The notes beneath the pieces were generated by a model that saw only the letters and a program-made list of their open reading frames with translations, was not told the DNA's origin and did no database searches. DNA of 64,000 nucleotides from CAVTQZ01 sp963737015 (GTDB lineage Bacteria > Actinomycetota > Acidimicrobiia > Acidimicrobiales > UBA8190): contig CAVTQZ010000003.1 in assembly GCA_963737015.1 (NCBI GenBank), positions 124,001-188,000 on the forward strand. Direction: 5' to 3'. The translations under genes were made by a program, and so were the position numbers. This document shows positions 1 through 9,992 of the stretch, one piece after another. Every line of letters starts with the position of its first letter. Position 1 is the stretch's first letter.

Positions 1-933
1 GGGCGCGACAACACGCCCTCGGAAGCCCAGCTCGTAGCGAGAGCTCTTTTTTCGCGGCTACGAAAGCCCCTCGAAGTGACGAGGCTGGCTTACAAGACCG
101 GCCGATCGGCCCTCGATGTGAGGCGGGTACGGCAGGGGCCCTCAGCGGCAAAGGCCGCACTCCCGCTCACTACCCCGCGGACCTCGCTCAACGCCTCCAT
201 AACGCCCCACCGCAAGGTGGCGTTCGCCTCGATAAGCCTGGATGACGCAAAGCGCCTGAAGAACGCCCTCAAGACGACCGTGAACGACGTCGTGCTCGCG
301 ATCTGCACGGGCGCCCTGCGCCAGTACCTGATCGAGGGCGACGAACTGCCCGACAACCCGCTTGTCGCCACGGTACCCGTGTCGGTAGCGCCGAAGGTCG
401 GGACGCGTCCGGGAGCCAACAAGGTCTCGGCGATGTGGGTGGCTCTTCCCTGCCGGATCGATGACCCTGTGAAGCGTCTGCTCGAGATCGCCGACGGAAC
501 GAAGGGGGCCAAGGAAGAGCACGCGGCTCTTGGGGCGAGCGTTCTCCTCGACTGGGCGGAGCATGCGACACCGAACGTCTTCTCCGCCGCGGCTCGCGCT
601 TACACCCGGTTCAAGCTGGCCGAACGACACCGACCGATCCACAGCCTCGTCATATCGAACGTCCCCGGGCCCGACTTCCCGATATATCTCGGGGGAGCCG
701 AGATGGTCGCAGGGTTCCCCCTCGGACCCGTGATGGACGGGGCGGGCATGAACATCACGGTCATGAGCTACCGCGGCGTCCTGAACTGGGGCGTCATGGC
801 CTGTGCGGAGAGTGTCTCCCGTCTCTCGGACTTCGCCCGCCACATCCCCGGCGCTCTCGAGGAGCTCCTGGCCTCTGCCGGTTTGGATCCCCCCACTCCG
901 GTCGGGATTGCCCAGCACGCCACCACCGCCTGA
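1..933 (+). CDS. Wax ester synthase/diacylglycerol acyltransferase, C-terminal part (5' end outside window)
   Basis: The reading frame is open from the first base and ends at the TGA at 931-933, so the N-terminal part lies off the window. The visible 310 residues match the C-terminal half of WS/DGAT acyltransferases, which esterify fatty alcohols or diacylglycerol with acyl-CoA to make storage wax esters or triacylglycerol. Visible family features are the N-D-V-V-L segment (TTVNDVVLAICTGALR), the PVSVAP turn and the late ISNVPGP motif followed by the VMDGAGMNITVMSY segment. The catalytic HHxxxDG motif would be in the missing part and cannot be checked. Length and motif order fit a full gene of about 450-480 residues. 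Confidence 0.88.
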   Translation, partial: GRDNTPSEAQLVARALFSRLRKPLEVTRLAYKTGRSALDVRRVRQGPSAAKAALPLTTPRTSLNASITPHRKVAFASISLDDAKRLKNALKTTVNDVVLAICTGALRQYLIEGDELPDNPLVATVPVSVAPKVGTRPGANKVSAMWVALPCRIDDPVKRLLEIADGTKGAKEEHAALGASVLLDWAEHATPNVFSAAARAYTRFKLAERHRPIHSLVISNVPGPDFPIYLGGAEMVAGFPLGPVMDGAGMNITVMSYRGVLNWGVMACAESVSRLSDFARHIPGALEELLASAGLDPPTPVGIAQHATTA

Positions 934-1068
934 ACCTCGGCGGCTGTGGAAAACCGCCTGGGGAGAACTCAGCCGATCGACTTCCCGGGGACGGGAGTCG
1001 GAACCCTCAATCATCACGCTTTGTGATCTTTATGTTTGCTAATCCCCTTTTCTAATCACTTAGCGTAC

Positions 1069-1094
1069 TGATTTGCGCCGAAGCTGGCGTAAAT
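1069..1094. terminator. Hairpin between the acyltransferase and the GGDEF gene
   Basis: Arms GATTTGCGCC (1069-1078) and GGCGTAAATC (1085-1094) pair over ten positions, one of them a G-U pair in RNA, around the 6-base loop gaagct. It lies 136 bases after the acyltransferase stop and 50 bases before the next start. There is no clear U-tract after it, so it could be a weak terminator or a leader hairpin. Confidence 0.3.
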
Positions 1095-1144
1095 CTGATT
1101 GATTTCCTTATGGAAACGTTGGGGATTTTTGGATAATCGTCCCA

Positions 1145-4128
1145 ATGTTGCGCCAGGCGACGCTCGTCAGGGCACCGCACGACGAGGGCACGTACGCCCT
1201 GCTAGAGGGTCTCGTCGGCCCGGACTCCTCCAGCCCCGGCTCCTCCATCTCTGATCCGGGTTGCTTGGGCTCACATGAGAAGAGACGAGCGGGCCGCACA
1301 AAGGCTTCCACCAGGCACGGTGGCTTCAAGTTCAGGCTGGCTCGCGCCGATGCAACCATCGTGTCAACGGACGGGGCCGAGGTCACACGTGATTCCACAC
1401 ACTTGAACGACTCCCTCTCTGTCGGAGTCGCGACCCCGCGCGCCGAGATTGGACAGAGGCCTCCGCTCACCCTCCTGGCACCGCCGGAATTCATCACTGC
1501 TCCGGATCCGAAGAGCGCCAGCTCGCCTGACGTCCCTGAGCCGAACAACCCACGAGACGCGTGGCCCGAGCGGGGTACGGCATCCTCGGCCGTTCTGAGC
1601 AAGCTGTACATCAACACGGCTTCTTTGCTCTTCGCGAGCGGAGCGGCGGTATTGCTCGTCTTCGGCCCGCTTTCGCAATATCACCCTGTCCATCGCGTAG
1701 CGAGCCCCCTGCTCACATTCGTTCTTTTGTCGGTGGTCTTTTCAGCCACCCTGTCATCACTGGTTTCCTTCCATTACCGGGGTAGCACTTATCACTTTGG
1801 ACTCCTTGAGGTTCCTTTACTCCTCGGCTTAGTCTTCGCATCCCCGCTCGTCCTAGTTCTCAGCCTTTTGGCTGGTGAACTGGTAGTAGTCGGACTCATC
1901 CGTCGGCGTGCAATCACCAAATTGCTCTTCAGCGTGGCGTCGAGCACGTTCGCGGCTGCCGTTGCATCAGCCGTCTTCCGTGGATTGCTAGGAAGTCATT
2001 CACCAGTCAGTCCATGGGGATGGGGAGCATCCACGGCTGCGTTGGCTTTAGGGAGCGTGATAGCCGCAGAGGCGTATCGGCTTTTCATGTGGCTTGAAGG
2101 ACATAAAGCTCACAGCGAATTTGTAACTGAAGCACTTCTATTGGCCGCGAGCATCGGCCTGGCATTTGTGGTCCTTGATGCCGCTTGGTGGGATCTCTGG
2201 GCGACAGTGCCGCTAATCCTCGTCGGTGCATTGATCGTCTTTGCTTATCGGGGTTACACGCGTTTGTCGTTGCGTTTCGGTGCGCTGCAAAGACTTTACG
2301 ATTTCAGCCGATCGCTAGGCTCCGCGAATCTCGAGCCCTCTGGGATGACATGGGCTGTCCTAGAGCAAGTCCGCGCAGTCATGCGAACTCGCCGGGCAGA
2401 GTTGATTCTTGCAGAAACGTCTGGGATCCCGCGACGCGTTTCGTTCGATCCCGTCGTGGGACCGAAGATCGAGCCCCTTGTCCTTGACAACTCTTCACTC
2501 GTCAGCGAAGTCATGTCGACCAAAGAATCCGTTCTCAGAAGTAGACAGCGCGGGACGACAGTCACCGTTGCTACGGACTCGGTCCTCGGAGAGTATAGAG
2601 AAGCTGTGGTGGCGCCTCTCCTCGACGGAGAAACGATCATTGGTGTTCTTGTTGCTATCGACCGGGAAGAAGAGGAAGATTCCTTCGACGCAGAGGACCT
2701 TCACCTTTTTGAAGCTCTCGCGGTCCACGCAAGCTCGAGCCTTGATCGAGCTCGCCTTGTCGAAGAACTTCGATTTGAAGTGGACAGCAAGTCGCATCAG
2801 GCCACTCACGATTCACTAACGGGACTTCCGAATCGCACGCTCTTCCTCAGCCGCGCTGCGGTCGCCCTTAGTGAGAGCGATGGAGTCGCCATTGCGTTGC
2901 TCGACCTCGACCGGTTCAAGGACGTGAACGACACGCTCGGTCACGCGATAGGTGATCGGCTCTTGTGCGAAGTCGCAGAGCGGGTCGTCCACTCTATTTC
3001 TGGCCGAGCCACGGTTGCGAGATTGGGGGGAGACGAATTCGCATTGGTCCTCCCAGACGTCGGCGGGAGCGAAGAAGCGGTCGCAATCGTCCACGAACTC
3101 AATCGAGAACTTGCAAAACCCATTGAAATCGATGGATTAACGTTTGCGGTGACTGCAAGTGTTGGAGTTGCCATCGCTCCACAGCATGGCGACAACGTGG
3201 CACTTCTTCTTCAGCGGGCCGATATTGCGATGTATCTCGCCAAGGAGCGCCGCAGTGGAATCGAGCTGTATTCGGCAGGGCATGATCAAAGCATGCAACG
3301 CAGGCTTATGCTCGGGGGTCTCTTGGTGCATGCTTTGGAGACCGGCAACGAGCTCAGCCTGATGTATCAGCCCATCGCCGATCTGAGCACGGGCCAAGTC
3401 GAAGCGGGTAGAGGCACTGGCGCGGTGGAACAATCCTGTGCACGGTTGGATTCCAACGCCCGAATTCATCGAGATCGCAGAACAGATGGGGATCATTGGT
3501 CAGATAACGGACTTCGTCCTAAAGGAAGCTTGCATGAGGCTCGCAGAGTGGCACAGCGCTGGCTTCAGATCGGTCTTGCAATCAATATTTCCGGTCGTGA
3601 GCTTTCCGACAGCCACCTCGTGGAGCGGGTTGCCCGGCAGATTAGCATCGCAAACGATCCTCCCAGCAAGTTCCCTGACGCTCGAATTCACAGAAACCGA
3701 GGTAATGGCCGACCTCGGCCATGCAAGCACAGTCCTGAATGAGCTGGCCGACCTCGGAATCGGATCGCGATCGACGATTACGGGACTGGGTACTCCTCGC
3801 TTGGCCTACCTTCACCATCTTCCCGTTCACGAACTGAAGATTGACCGATCGTTCGTGACAAATCTTGCCGAGGATCCGAGCAATGCGATCATCGTTCGGT
3901 CATCGATAGCCATGGCGCATTCCCTTGGTCTCGGGGTCATCGCCGAAGGAGCTGAAGACGCAATCACTTGCCAGAATTCTCGCTGAAGCTGGCTGCGACT
4001 CAGTCCAGGGGTACTACCTGTCGAGGCCGCAAGAGCCAATGAAATTGAGATCGTGGCTGTTGAGTGGCGCATCGTTGGAGTTTGAGCGAGCGGAGCGCGT
4101 TGGCGCCAACTGCAGACTGCCCGGCTGA
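1145..4128 (+). pseudogene. Membrane GAF-GGDEF-EAL cyclic-di-GMP protein, broken by several frameshifts
   Basis: The first frame (1145-3742) holds a poorly conserved N-terminus, about eight hydrophobic segments (residues ~155-385), a GAF-like sensor region (~390-540) and a GGDEF domain with an intact RLGGDEF active site near residue 626. No RxxD inhibitory I-site stands in the usual place before it. The EAL phosphodiesterase domain that follows is split over frames: VEALARWNNP, which contains EAL, is read only after a one-base shift near 3405. INISGRELSDSHLVE returns to the first frame near 3570, LTLEFTETEVMADLG needs another shift near 3665, and further breaks lie near 3767 and 3965. Each piece is recognisable, so a complete dual-domain gene existed. 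The damage is either decay or sequence error; it sits beside a decayed MFS gene. The true start is uncertain because the first ~150 residues are low-complexity. Confidence 0.8.
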
Positions 4129-4602
4129 ACGCTAATCTCGCTGATGCTTTCTCGCGGCGCTGTAATGTTCACGTAGTGTGAAGACGCCCACATATCGAAC
4201 AAAGTTGGCCTTGTGGCCCATGAGGTAATGGGCCTAAGTACTCTTTAGCACACCCAAAATTCTCCCAAGGGTTGTCAAATAGTCTCCCACCTGGGAAGAT
4301 TGCCTCGCGCCACACCCATAAACGGGCGCGGGGGACCGAGGGTACCGGTGACACGGTGTTTGACCCTCGGATCCCCTACCTGTCCCGACTGCCGAAGGGG
4401 GTGGTGGGTATGGCTTGGCCAGTCCCGTGAGCCTGAGCGGACTATGACCGCTCAGTAGGTCGGTCGCTGCCCTCCACCGCCCTCAGCACTGCGGTACGGT
4501 TCTGCGACTACTATCGACACGGCGGCCGGTGTGCTTTAGCGAGATCTTTCCGAATCTCGCTGAAGGCGCCGGCCGCCGTTTGTCGTTTTACGGAGCTGAG
4601 AC
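4129..4602. other. Intergenic region with a series of hairpins
   Basis: No supported gene in 474 bases. The region holds perfect or near-perfect inverted repeats: GGCCCAT/ATGGGCC (4215-4221 and 4228-4234), a 13-14 base stem (4331-4343 with 4363-4376, one bulged base), CTGAGCGG/CCGCTCAG (4433-4440 and 4448-4455), and a long compound hairpin (4521-4577). Such spacing of stems could be a structured RNA, a REP-like element or the remains of one. No U-tract follows any stem. Confidence 0.5.
4521..4577. repeat. Long two-part hairpin of about 21 base pairs
   Basis: The outer arms GGCGGCCGG (4521-4529) and CCGGCCGCC (4569-4577) are perfectly complementary. After a small internal loop, inner arms CTTTAGCGAGAT (4534-4545) and ATCTCGCTGAAG (4554-4565) pair over twelve positions (one G-U) around an 8-base loop. 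The next bases are GTTTGTCGTTTTACGG, so this is not a classical rho-independent terminator. It is the strongest secondary-structure element I saw in the window. Confidence 0.6.
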
Positions 4603-5938
4603 GTGCAGTCATGGGGACCCAGCCCCCATCAGATCATGGCTTGCGCGAACGATTTGGCATGTCATCCGGCGGCGTGGTGCGGCTGCGATAAGTCAAATGG
4701 TTGGCCGCAAAAGCGGGCTCGGCATGCCCGCCGTTTCGGCCGCCTATGGCTTGGTTTTGCCTTCGCGAGCTCGGGTGACGGGTTCGCACTGGGAGCTGTA
4801 CCACTTTTGGCAGTGGTTATCGATCCACAACCTTTGGCTGTTTCGGCTTGTAGTCGCGGCGGACCTGTTTCCCGTGGTTGCTGATGGCCTGCCGTGCGGG
4901 GGCGCTAGCCGACCGGTTCCCGCGGAGGGAGTTAATGATGTCGTCGAATCTCGTACGTGCGGGCGTACTGTTGATCGCAGGATTTCTGGTCCTCAGTCAC
5001 CGCATGGACCTCGCGCTTCTTGTTCTCGCAGTGTTCTTGAATGCGAGCACTCAGAGCGGTGTATTACTCCTCACTTCAGGCGGCAGTACCCGAACTCGTG
5101 CCGTAAGAATCACTGGAGCGCGCGAACGGAATCTTGATGGGTACAGAGGCAGCGGCCGAACATGTACTGGGCCCGTGCTCGGCAGCTGCGACGTTCGCAA
5201 TAAGCGGTCCTTGCCGTTTTTCGCCGATGCTGCCGCAATGATCCTTTCGTGGTGCGAGCCTGATGAGGCTGCGCACGGACGGTCCTAAAAACTCACCAAG
5301 GCTCCGCGGATCCACATGGAAGGTGTAAGGCTCCTATTTGCTGATCGGCGTTTGCGCCTGCTGGTCACGTTGCTCAGCTGTATTGCCGGCTTTGAGGGTC
5401 TGGTAATCGGAGTCCTTGTGCTGGTTGCGCCACGAAAGACTGGGGTGTACATCCCGGTGCCTATGGTGTATTTCTCGCTGCAGGATGCGATAGGAACGGT
5501 ACCCGGCGCGTTACTGACAGAACGATTTGTGGCACGCATCGGCAGTGCTTTGACTTTGTTGGTTGATGCGAGCGGCCCTGCGGGGTGGCATACATAGTGA
5601 TGGCTGGGTCACAAACCTGGATCATCGCCGGGGCGGCTTTTATCGTCATCGGTTTCGCGATCGGGGTCGCTTCTGTTACTAGCTACATCGATTCGTCAGC
5701 GCCTACACCCACAGACCTAATGGGACGCGTTGGTGCCGCATGGAGAGGAGTTGTGTGGGGAGCCGCTCCCGTCGGCGCTCTGGCGGCAGGGAGCCTTGCG
5801 CTACTTGGTGGGCTCCGCTTGCCGGTAATTTCTAGCGGGTGCTCTGCAGGCATTGACTTGGAATTCTTTGCTCGTCCGCTCATCCGATCTCAAAAGGGAG
5901 CATCAACGAAGACTCACCCACTGATCTTGGTGAACTAA
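4603..5938 (+). pseudogene. Major facilitator superfamily transporter, decayed
   Basis: Pieces of one MFS exporter (MFS_3-like, the macrolide-efflux/enterobactin-exporter type) are spread over three frames. In order: FGRLWLGFAFASSGDGFALG at the N-terminus; the loop motif AGALADRFPRRELMM (near 4890); SSLQAAVPELVP, then LERANGILMGTEAAAEHVL; FADRRLRLLVTLLSCIAGFE; and the late MGRVGAAWRGVVWGAAPVGA. At least five single-base shifts are needed to join them. In addition, TAA at 5104-5106 is an in-frame stop exactly where the family has the VP-x-ESLERAN sequence. A substitution plus many indels argues for real decay. The start is unclear; ATG 4603 is the first usable codon in the opening frame. Confidence 0.82.
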
Positions 5939-6075
5939 TACCAACGCAAACACCGCTTTAAGCCAGGTATTCACGAACCTTGCTGTTCGGTACGCGACTT
6001 CGCTGGTGAGGCTACCTGTCCAAGTTCTAAGGTGGTTATCGTGTTATTTCACAATCACAATCCCGAACCTCGCCC

Positions 6076-7806
6076 GTGAGCGTCGCAAACTTTAGGGACA
6101 CTCCCATCGCTTTCTTCACGATGGAGGTCGCGCTCGAGGACTCATTACCGACTTTCAGCGGGGGCCTCGGCGTGCTCGCCGGTGACTTCCTCCGCTCTGC
6201 TGCAGATCTTGCATTGCCGGTCGTGGCCGTGACCCTGCTGTACAAGAGGGGATATTTCGTCCAGCATCTCGATGCCACGGGGCGCCAGACCGAAAGCGGC
6301 GTTTCATGGGAACCGGACGATCTCCTTGAGCTCCTCCCGGAGCGCATCGAGCTCGAGGTCGGTGAAAGACAGGTTCACGTGCAGGCCTGGCGCACAATTT
6401 TGCACGGCGAATCCGGCGGCCAAGTGCCTGTGTTGTTTCTCGACACGGACCTACCGGAGAACGATCCCGCGGATCGAACCATCACAGATCAGCTCTACGC
6501 AGGTGATCAGGAGCACAGACTGCGACAAGAGGCCGTCCTGGGTCTCGGCGGCGTGACGATGCTGAGCGCGCTGGGCTTTAGGCCGAGCACATACCATATG
6601 AACGAAGGGCACTGCTCACTCCTCACGATCGGGCTGCTTCAAGCTCGCTCGCAGAATCAACCAGATGTCTCGGAAGAGGACGTCTCGTCCGTCAAAGAGC
6701 AGTGCGTCTTCACGACCCACACGCCTGTTCCCGCGGGCCATGACAGATTCCCCAATGAGCTGGTCCGATCAGTCCTAGGCGCGGAACGCCTCAAGATCCT
6801 GGAAAGCGTCAAGTGCCTAGAGGACGGGACTTTGAACATGACGACGCTCGGGTTGCGCATGTCGCGGTACGCAAACGGCGTCTCCCGTCGGCATGGCGAG
6901 GTTTCGCGTCAGATGTTTCCAGGTGTCGCGGTCAGCTCCATCACGAACGGGGTTCACGCTGCGACTTGGGTGGGAACGCCAATGCAGGCTGTTTTCGACC
7001 GAGCAATCCCAGGCTGGCGCAATCAGAACGACCTCCTGCGCTATGTGGCGGAGGTCAGCCTGGATGAAATCGACCAGGCCCACGACATCTGTAAGAGAGA
7101 ACTGGTGGCAGCAGTACGAAAGAAGAACGGTGTCACCCTCGACGCTGAAATCCTGACGATTGGGCTCGCACGTCGATCAACTCCTTACAAGCGCACCACG
7201 CTCTTGTTCAGAGACCTCGACCGGCTTCGCAAAATCGTCGAAATAGCTGGGCCCCTACAGGTCGTTTGCGCAGGAAAGGCTCATCCCCGCGACGAAGCAG
7301 GAAAGGAACTCATCTGCGACATCGTGACGGCAAGCGAGCAGCTGAAGGGAGCCGTCGAGGTCGTCTTCGTCGAGGGTTACGACCTCGGCCTCGCGAAACT
7401 GCTCTGCACCGCTTCGGATATCTGGCTCAACACGCCCGAGAAGCCCCATGAGGCGTCGGGAACGAGCGGCATGAAGGCAGCGCTGAATGGCGTCCCGAGC
7501 CTGAGCGTTCTCGACGGCTGGTGGATCGAAGGATGTGTCGAGGGGGTCACCGGCTGGGCCATCGGGGAGGCTTCGGAGGGCGACGTCGAGGGTGATGCCT
7601 CAGCGCTCTACGACAAGCTTGCGCAAGTCGTGATCCCTCTCTATTACGGAGATCGAGAAGCATTCCTCGACGTCAGGAGGAACGCGATTGCCCTCAATGG
7701 TTCGTTTTTCAACACCGAGAGGATGACCCGTGAGTACGCCCTGAGCGCTTACAGATTGCTCGAGCGTCCCACCAACGACCCAGGAGTCAAAGCCAGCCCG
7801 CCCTGA
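6076..7806 (+). CDS. glgP: Alpha-glucan (glycogen/maltodextrin) phosphorylase, short form
   Basis: Family GT35: cleaves alpha-1,4-glucans with phosphate to glucose 1-phosphate in the cytoplasm, using pyridoxal phosphate. The motif EASGTSGMKAALNG (residues ~460-473) carries the PLP-binding lysine, and MNEGH (~175) and ITNGVHAATW (~290) are typical of the TIGR02094 type of alpha-glucan phosphorylase. The 576-residue protein starts almost directly at FFTMEVALEDSLPTFSGGLG and lacks the N-terminal region of about 100 or more residues found in ~850-residue actinobacterial enzymes. No upstream frame supplies that region. The start is a GTG. The 3' end overlaps the convergent gene by 58 bases. No other glycogen genes are nearby. 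Confidence 0.9.
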   Translation: MSVANFRDTPIAFFTMEVALEDSLPTFSGGLGVLAGDFLRSAADLALPVVAVTLLYKRGYFVQHLDATGRQTESGVSWEPDDLLELLPERIELEVGERQVHVQAWRTILHGESGGQVPVLFLDTDLPENDPADRTITDQLYAGDQEHRLRQEAVLGLGGVTMLSALGFRPSTYHMNEGHCSLLTIGLLQARSQNQPDVSEEDVSSVKEQCVFTTHTPVPAGHDRFPNELVRSVLGAERLKILESVKCLEDGTLNMTTLGLRMSRYANGVSRRHGEVSRQMFPGVAVSSITNGVHAATWVGTPMQAVFDRAIPGWRNQNDLLRYVAEVSLDEIDQAHDICKRELVAAVRKKNGVTLDAEILTIGLARRSTPYKRTTLLFRDLDRLRKIVEIAGPLQVVCAGKAHPRDEAGKELICDIVTASEQLKGAVEVVFVEGYDLGLAKLLCTASDIWLNTPEKPHEASGTSGMKAALNGVPSLSVLDGWWIEGCVEGVTGWAIGEASEGDVEGDASALYDKLAQVVIPLYYGDREAFLDVRRNAIALNGSFFNTERMTREYALSAYRLLERPTNDPGVKASPP

Positions 7807-8324
7807 TGAGCGCTGCTCCCGATGCTCCTGTCGGCGCCTTCGGCAAGCTCGCCTCGTCCCACTCGATCGAGGAGTTGGCGAATCACAGCGAGGACTTCGG
7901 TCGAAGCCCCCCTCAAGCGCTCGAGATCAGCTTCGAGGCTCGCGTCTGTCACCAGGGACGGGTCCAATGCTTGTTGCAAATGGCCGAGCTGCTTCTCGAG
8001 CCATGCAAGCGGGTCGGCCGAGAGCTCCGGCTCGAACTTACGTACACCCGGTTCCCAGCCATTCATCCGTGGGTGATGATGAGCCCGGTCGAGGCTTCCG
8101 GGATTGTTCTCCGACTCGAGCAGATCGACCCGCCAGATCGGCCGCCCAACCACTATCGGCCGTGAGGCGTAGATGGAGCCCTGCTCGTCTCCGGACTCCA
8201 AAAAGCGCAATTCGAGGCGGACTCCGCGCTCGGGACCTTCCTGACCGGGGCCTGGGTTCGGGTCCAGGAAGTAGAGGTCGGACAAAACGATGCCAAGCCG
8301 CTCGAAAGCAATGACGTAGAGCAT
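7749..8324 (-). CDS. Conserved hypothetical protein
   Basis: 191 residues, family not recognised with certainty. The N-terminal part (MLYVIAFERLGIVLSDLYFL) is hydrophobic but does not look like a signal peptide. The middle has YASRPIVVGRPIWRVDLLES and a HHHPRMNGWEPG segment that look like a conserved core, and residues ~105-160 are probably helical. Codon use is like its neighbours, and the frame lies just upstream of the ABC permease start of the next minus-strand unit without overlap. The alternative plus-strand frame across 7806-8165 has no recognisable features and is rejected. Because the last 58 bases overlap the phosphorylase gene, the extreme C-terminus (after about residue 170) may be less conserved. 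Confidence 0.6.
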   Translation of the reverse strand: MLYVIAFERLGIVLSDLYFLDPNPGPGQEGPERGVRLELRFLESGDEQGSIYASRPIVVGRPIWRVDLLESENNPGSLDRAHHHPRMNGWEPGVRKFEPELSADPLAWLEKQLGHLQQALDPSLVTDASLEADLERLRGASTEVLAVIRQLLDRVGRGELAEGADRSIGSSAHQGGLALTPGSLVGRSSNL

Positions 8325-8334
8325 GGTCTCCTCC

Positions 8335-9174
8335 CTATGAATATCGGGTCACATACCCGCGGCGGCGAAACAGCGACAACATCGCAACCACGAATGCCAC
8401 CGCTGCGACGAGCAAGCCCGCGGCGGATGCGGCGGCGATCCCGAGTTGGGCCCACGCGAGGCCCCGATGACTCAACAAGGCTCGCCCTGCGGCAAAGGCG
8501 TGAGTGGTGGGGAGCGCGATTGCCACCGGACGCAGAATCCAGGGTAACGAACGTACCGGGTAGAAGACGCCCGACAGCGGCATCACCATGAACAGAATTC
8601 CCCACGCAAGTGCCTCAGCGCCAGATCCGAAGCGCAGAACGATGCCGATCACGAAGAGCGCGATTACCCAGCCGACCAACAACAGCACGGCAGCCACGGG
8701 TAGGAGGTCCCATCCCAGATTCGTGACGTTGAAGGCGTAGAAGCCGAGGGCGGTGACGGCTACCACGCTGACTCCGATCGCGACCTTGACCATTCCGAAC
8801 AGAACGACACCGAGCACGTACTCGAGCTCCGAGAGCGGGGTGACCATCAGGTTCAAAAGATTCCGGGACCACGTTTCTTCGAGGAGTCCGGTTGAGAGGG
8901 CGATCTGCGACTGGTAGACGACGTGCCAGAGGACGATCCCGGACAGGAGGAAACCGAAGGCCGTGAGACCGGCGCCACCTTCACGGGAGACGAATACGCC
9001 CAACGACCCGAACAACAGCACATCCACCAAAGGCCAGATCGTGACGTCGAAAAGCCTGTGGGGACTGCGTTTCAAAACATATGCGTGGCGACGCGCGATC
9101 GCCAGAACTCGAACGGTAAACAGTCGAACGTCGCTCACGCCCCGCTCGCCGGACACAGGGCCCGATCGACTCAT
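8335..9174 (-). CDS. ABC-2 type transporter permease
   Basis: 279 residues with about six membrane segments and the ABC-2 layout: an N-terminal cytoplasmic stretch (HAYVLKRSPHRLFDVTIWPL), a first helix near residue 35, and the late MPLSGVFYPVRSLPWILRP region. It would form the membrane part of an exporter with the ATPase encoded just upstream. ATG at 9174 is chosen because it overlaps the ATPase stop codon in an ATGA arrangement, implying translational coupling. The substrate cannot be read from the sequence; this family exports drugs, lipids or polysaccharide precursors. Confidence 0.88.
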   Translation of the reverse strand: MSRSGPVSGERGVSDVRLFTVRVLAIARRHAYVLKRSPHRLFDVTIWPLVDVLLFGSLGVFVSREGGAGLTAFGFLLSGIVLWHVVYQSQIALSTGLLEETWSRNLLNLMVTPLSELEYVLGVVLFGMVKVAIGVSVVAVTALGFYAFNVTNLGWDLLPVAAVLLLVGWVIALFVIGIVLRFGSGAEALAWGILFMVMPLSGVFYPVRSLPWILRPVAIALPTTHAFAAGRALLSHRGLAWAQLGIAAASAAGLLVAAVAFVVAMLSLFRRRGYVTRYS

Positions 9175-9941
9175 GCGGAACGACCCCCCTCGCGGATTTG
9201 GTCGATGGTGCTCGATTCCTTTCCGCCGGCAAGATGAATGAACACGTCTTCGAGATCGCCCCGCCCGAACAGAGCTGCCACCTGACCCGGCGAACCGTCC
9301 GCCACCACGCGGCCGTGCGACAAGAACACCACCCGCTCGCACAATCTGCCGACCTCGGTCATGTCGTGGCTGGTGACCAACAGGGCGGTGTTCTTCTGCT
9401 GTGAGAGATCGAGCAGGCCCCTGCGGACCCGCATCGCGACCTCTGGATCGAGCGATGCTGTCGGCTCGTCGAGGACGAGAAGCCTCGGATTATGCAGTGT
9501 CGCCTTCACGATGCCGACGAGGGTTCGCTGGCCCGATGAGAGCTCGGTGCCCATCGACCGGGCGAGATGCGAGATCCCGAAACGGTCGAGAGCCTCGTCA
9601 ACGGCCGGCTCCGGATCAACCAAGCCGTAGAGATTCCCGTACATGCGGAGAAACTCGCGGACCCGCAACCTTTCGGTAAGGGGCAGGTATCCAGCGGCGA
9701 AGCCCACCCGGGCGAGCGCCCGCGTGCGGTTGCTCGGCAGGCGATGCCCGACCAGATCCACGGTGCCTGCGTCGGGAGATATCACTCCGAGGAGCATGAG
9801 GAGCGTGGTGGTCTTTCCAGCGCCGTTGGGACCCAGTAGCGCGACGCGTTCTCCGGCTCTCACGGTGATGTCCACACCTGCGACAGCGGTATCTCTTCGG
9901 AAGCGCTTGACGAGACCTGAGGCCTCGAGCACGTTCTCCAC
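9171..9941 (-). CDS. ABC transporter ATP-binding protein
   Basis: 256-residue ATPase with Walker A GPNGAGKTT (~37-45), a signature motif read as LSSGQRTLVGI (canonical LSGGQ is here LSSGQ), Walker B LLVLDEPTASLD (~157) and the switch histidine in LVTSHDM. The C-terminal part is of the DrrA/CcmA type. Together with the overlapping permease gene it makes a minimal two-gene exporter. The next gene is divergent, so its promoter should lie within 9942-9992. Confidence 0.92.
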   Translation of the reverse strand: MENVLEASGLVKRFRRDTAVAGVDITVRAGERVALLGPNGAGKTTTLLMLLGVISPDAGTVDLVGHRLPSNRTRALARVGFAAGYLPLTERLRVREFLRMYGNLYGLVDPEPAVDEALDRFGISHLARSMGTELSSGQRTLVGIVKATLHNPRLLVLDEPTASLDPEVAMRVRRGLLDLSQQKNTALLVTSHDMTEVGRLCERVVFLSHGRVVADGSPGQVAALFGRGDLEDVFIHLAGGKESSTIDQIREGGRSA

Positions 9942-9992
9942 GAGCCAACTATGTCAGGCGGTGGCGCCCCTGCTCCCCGTGCCACGCTGTAG

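Noticed and set aside
142..1017. 291-residue minus-strand frame opposite the wax ester synthase
   Set aside because: Shadow frame of the acyltransferase gene with no motif.
4521..4577. Rho-independent terminator
   Set aside because: The stem is strong but no U-tract follows on either strand.
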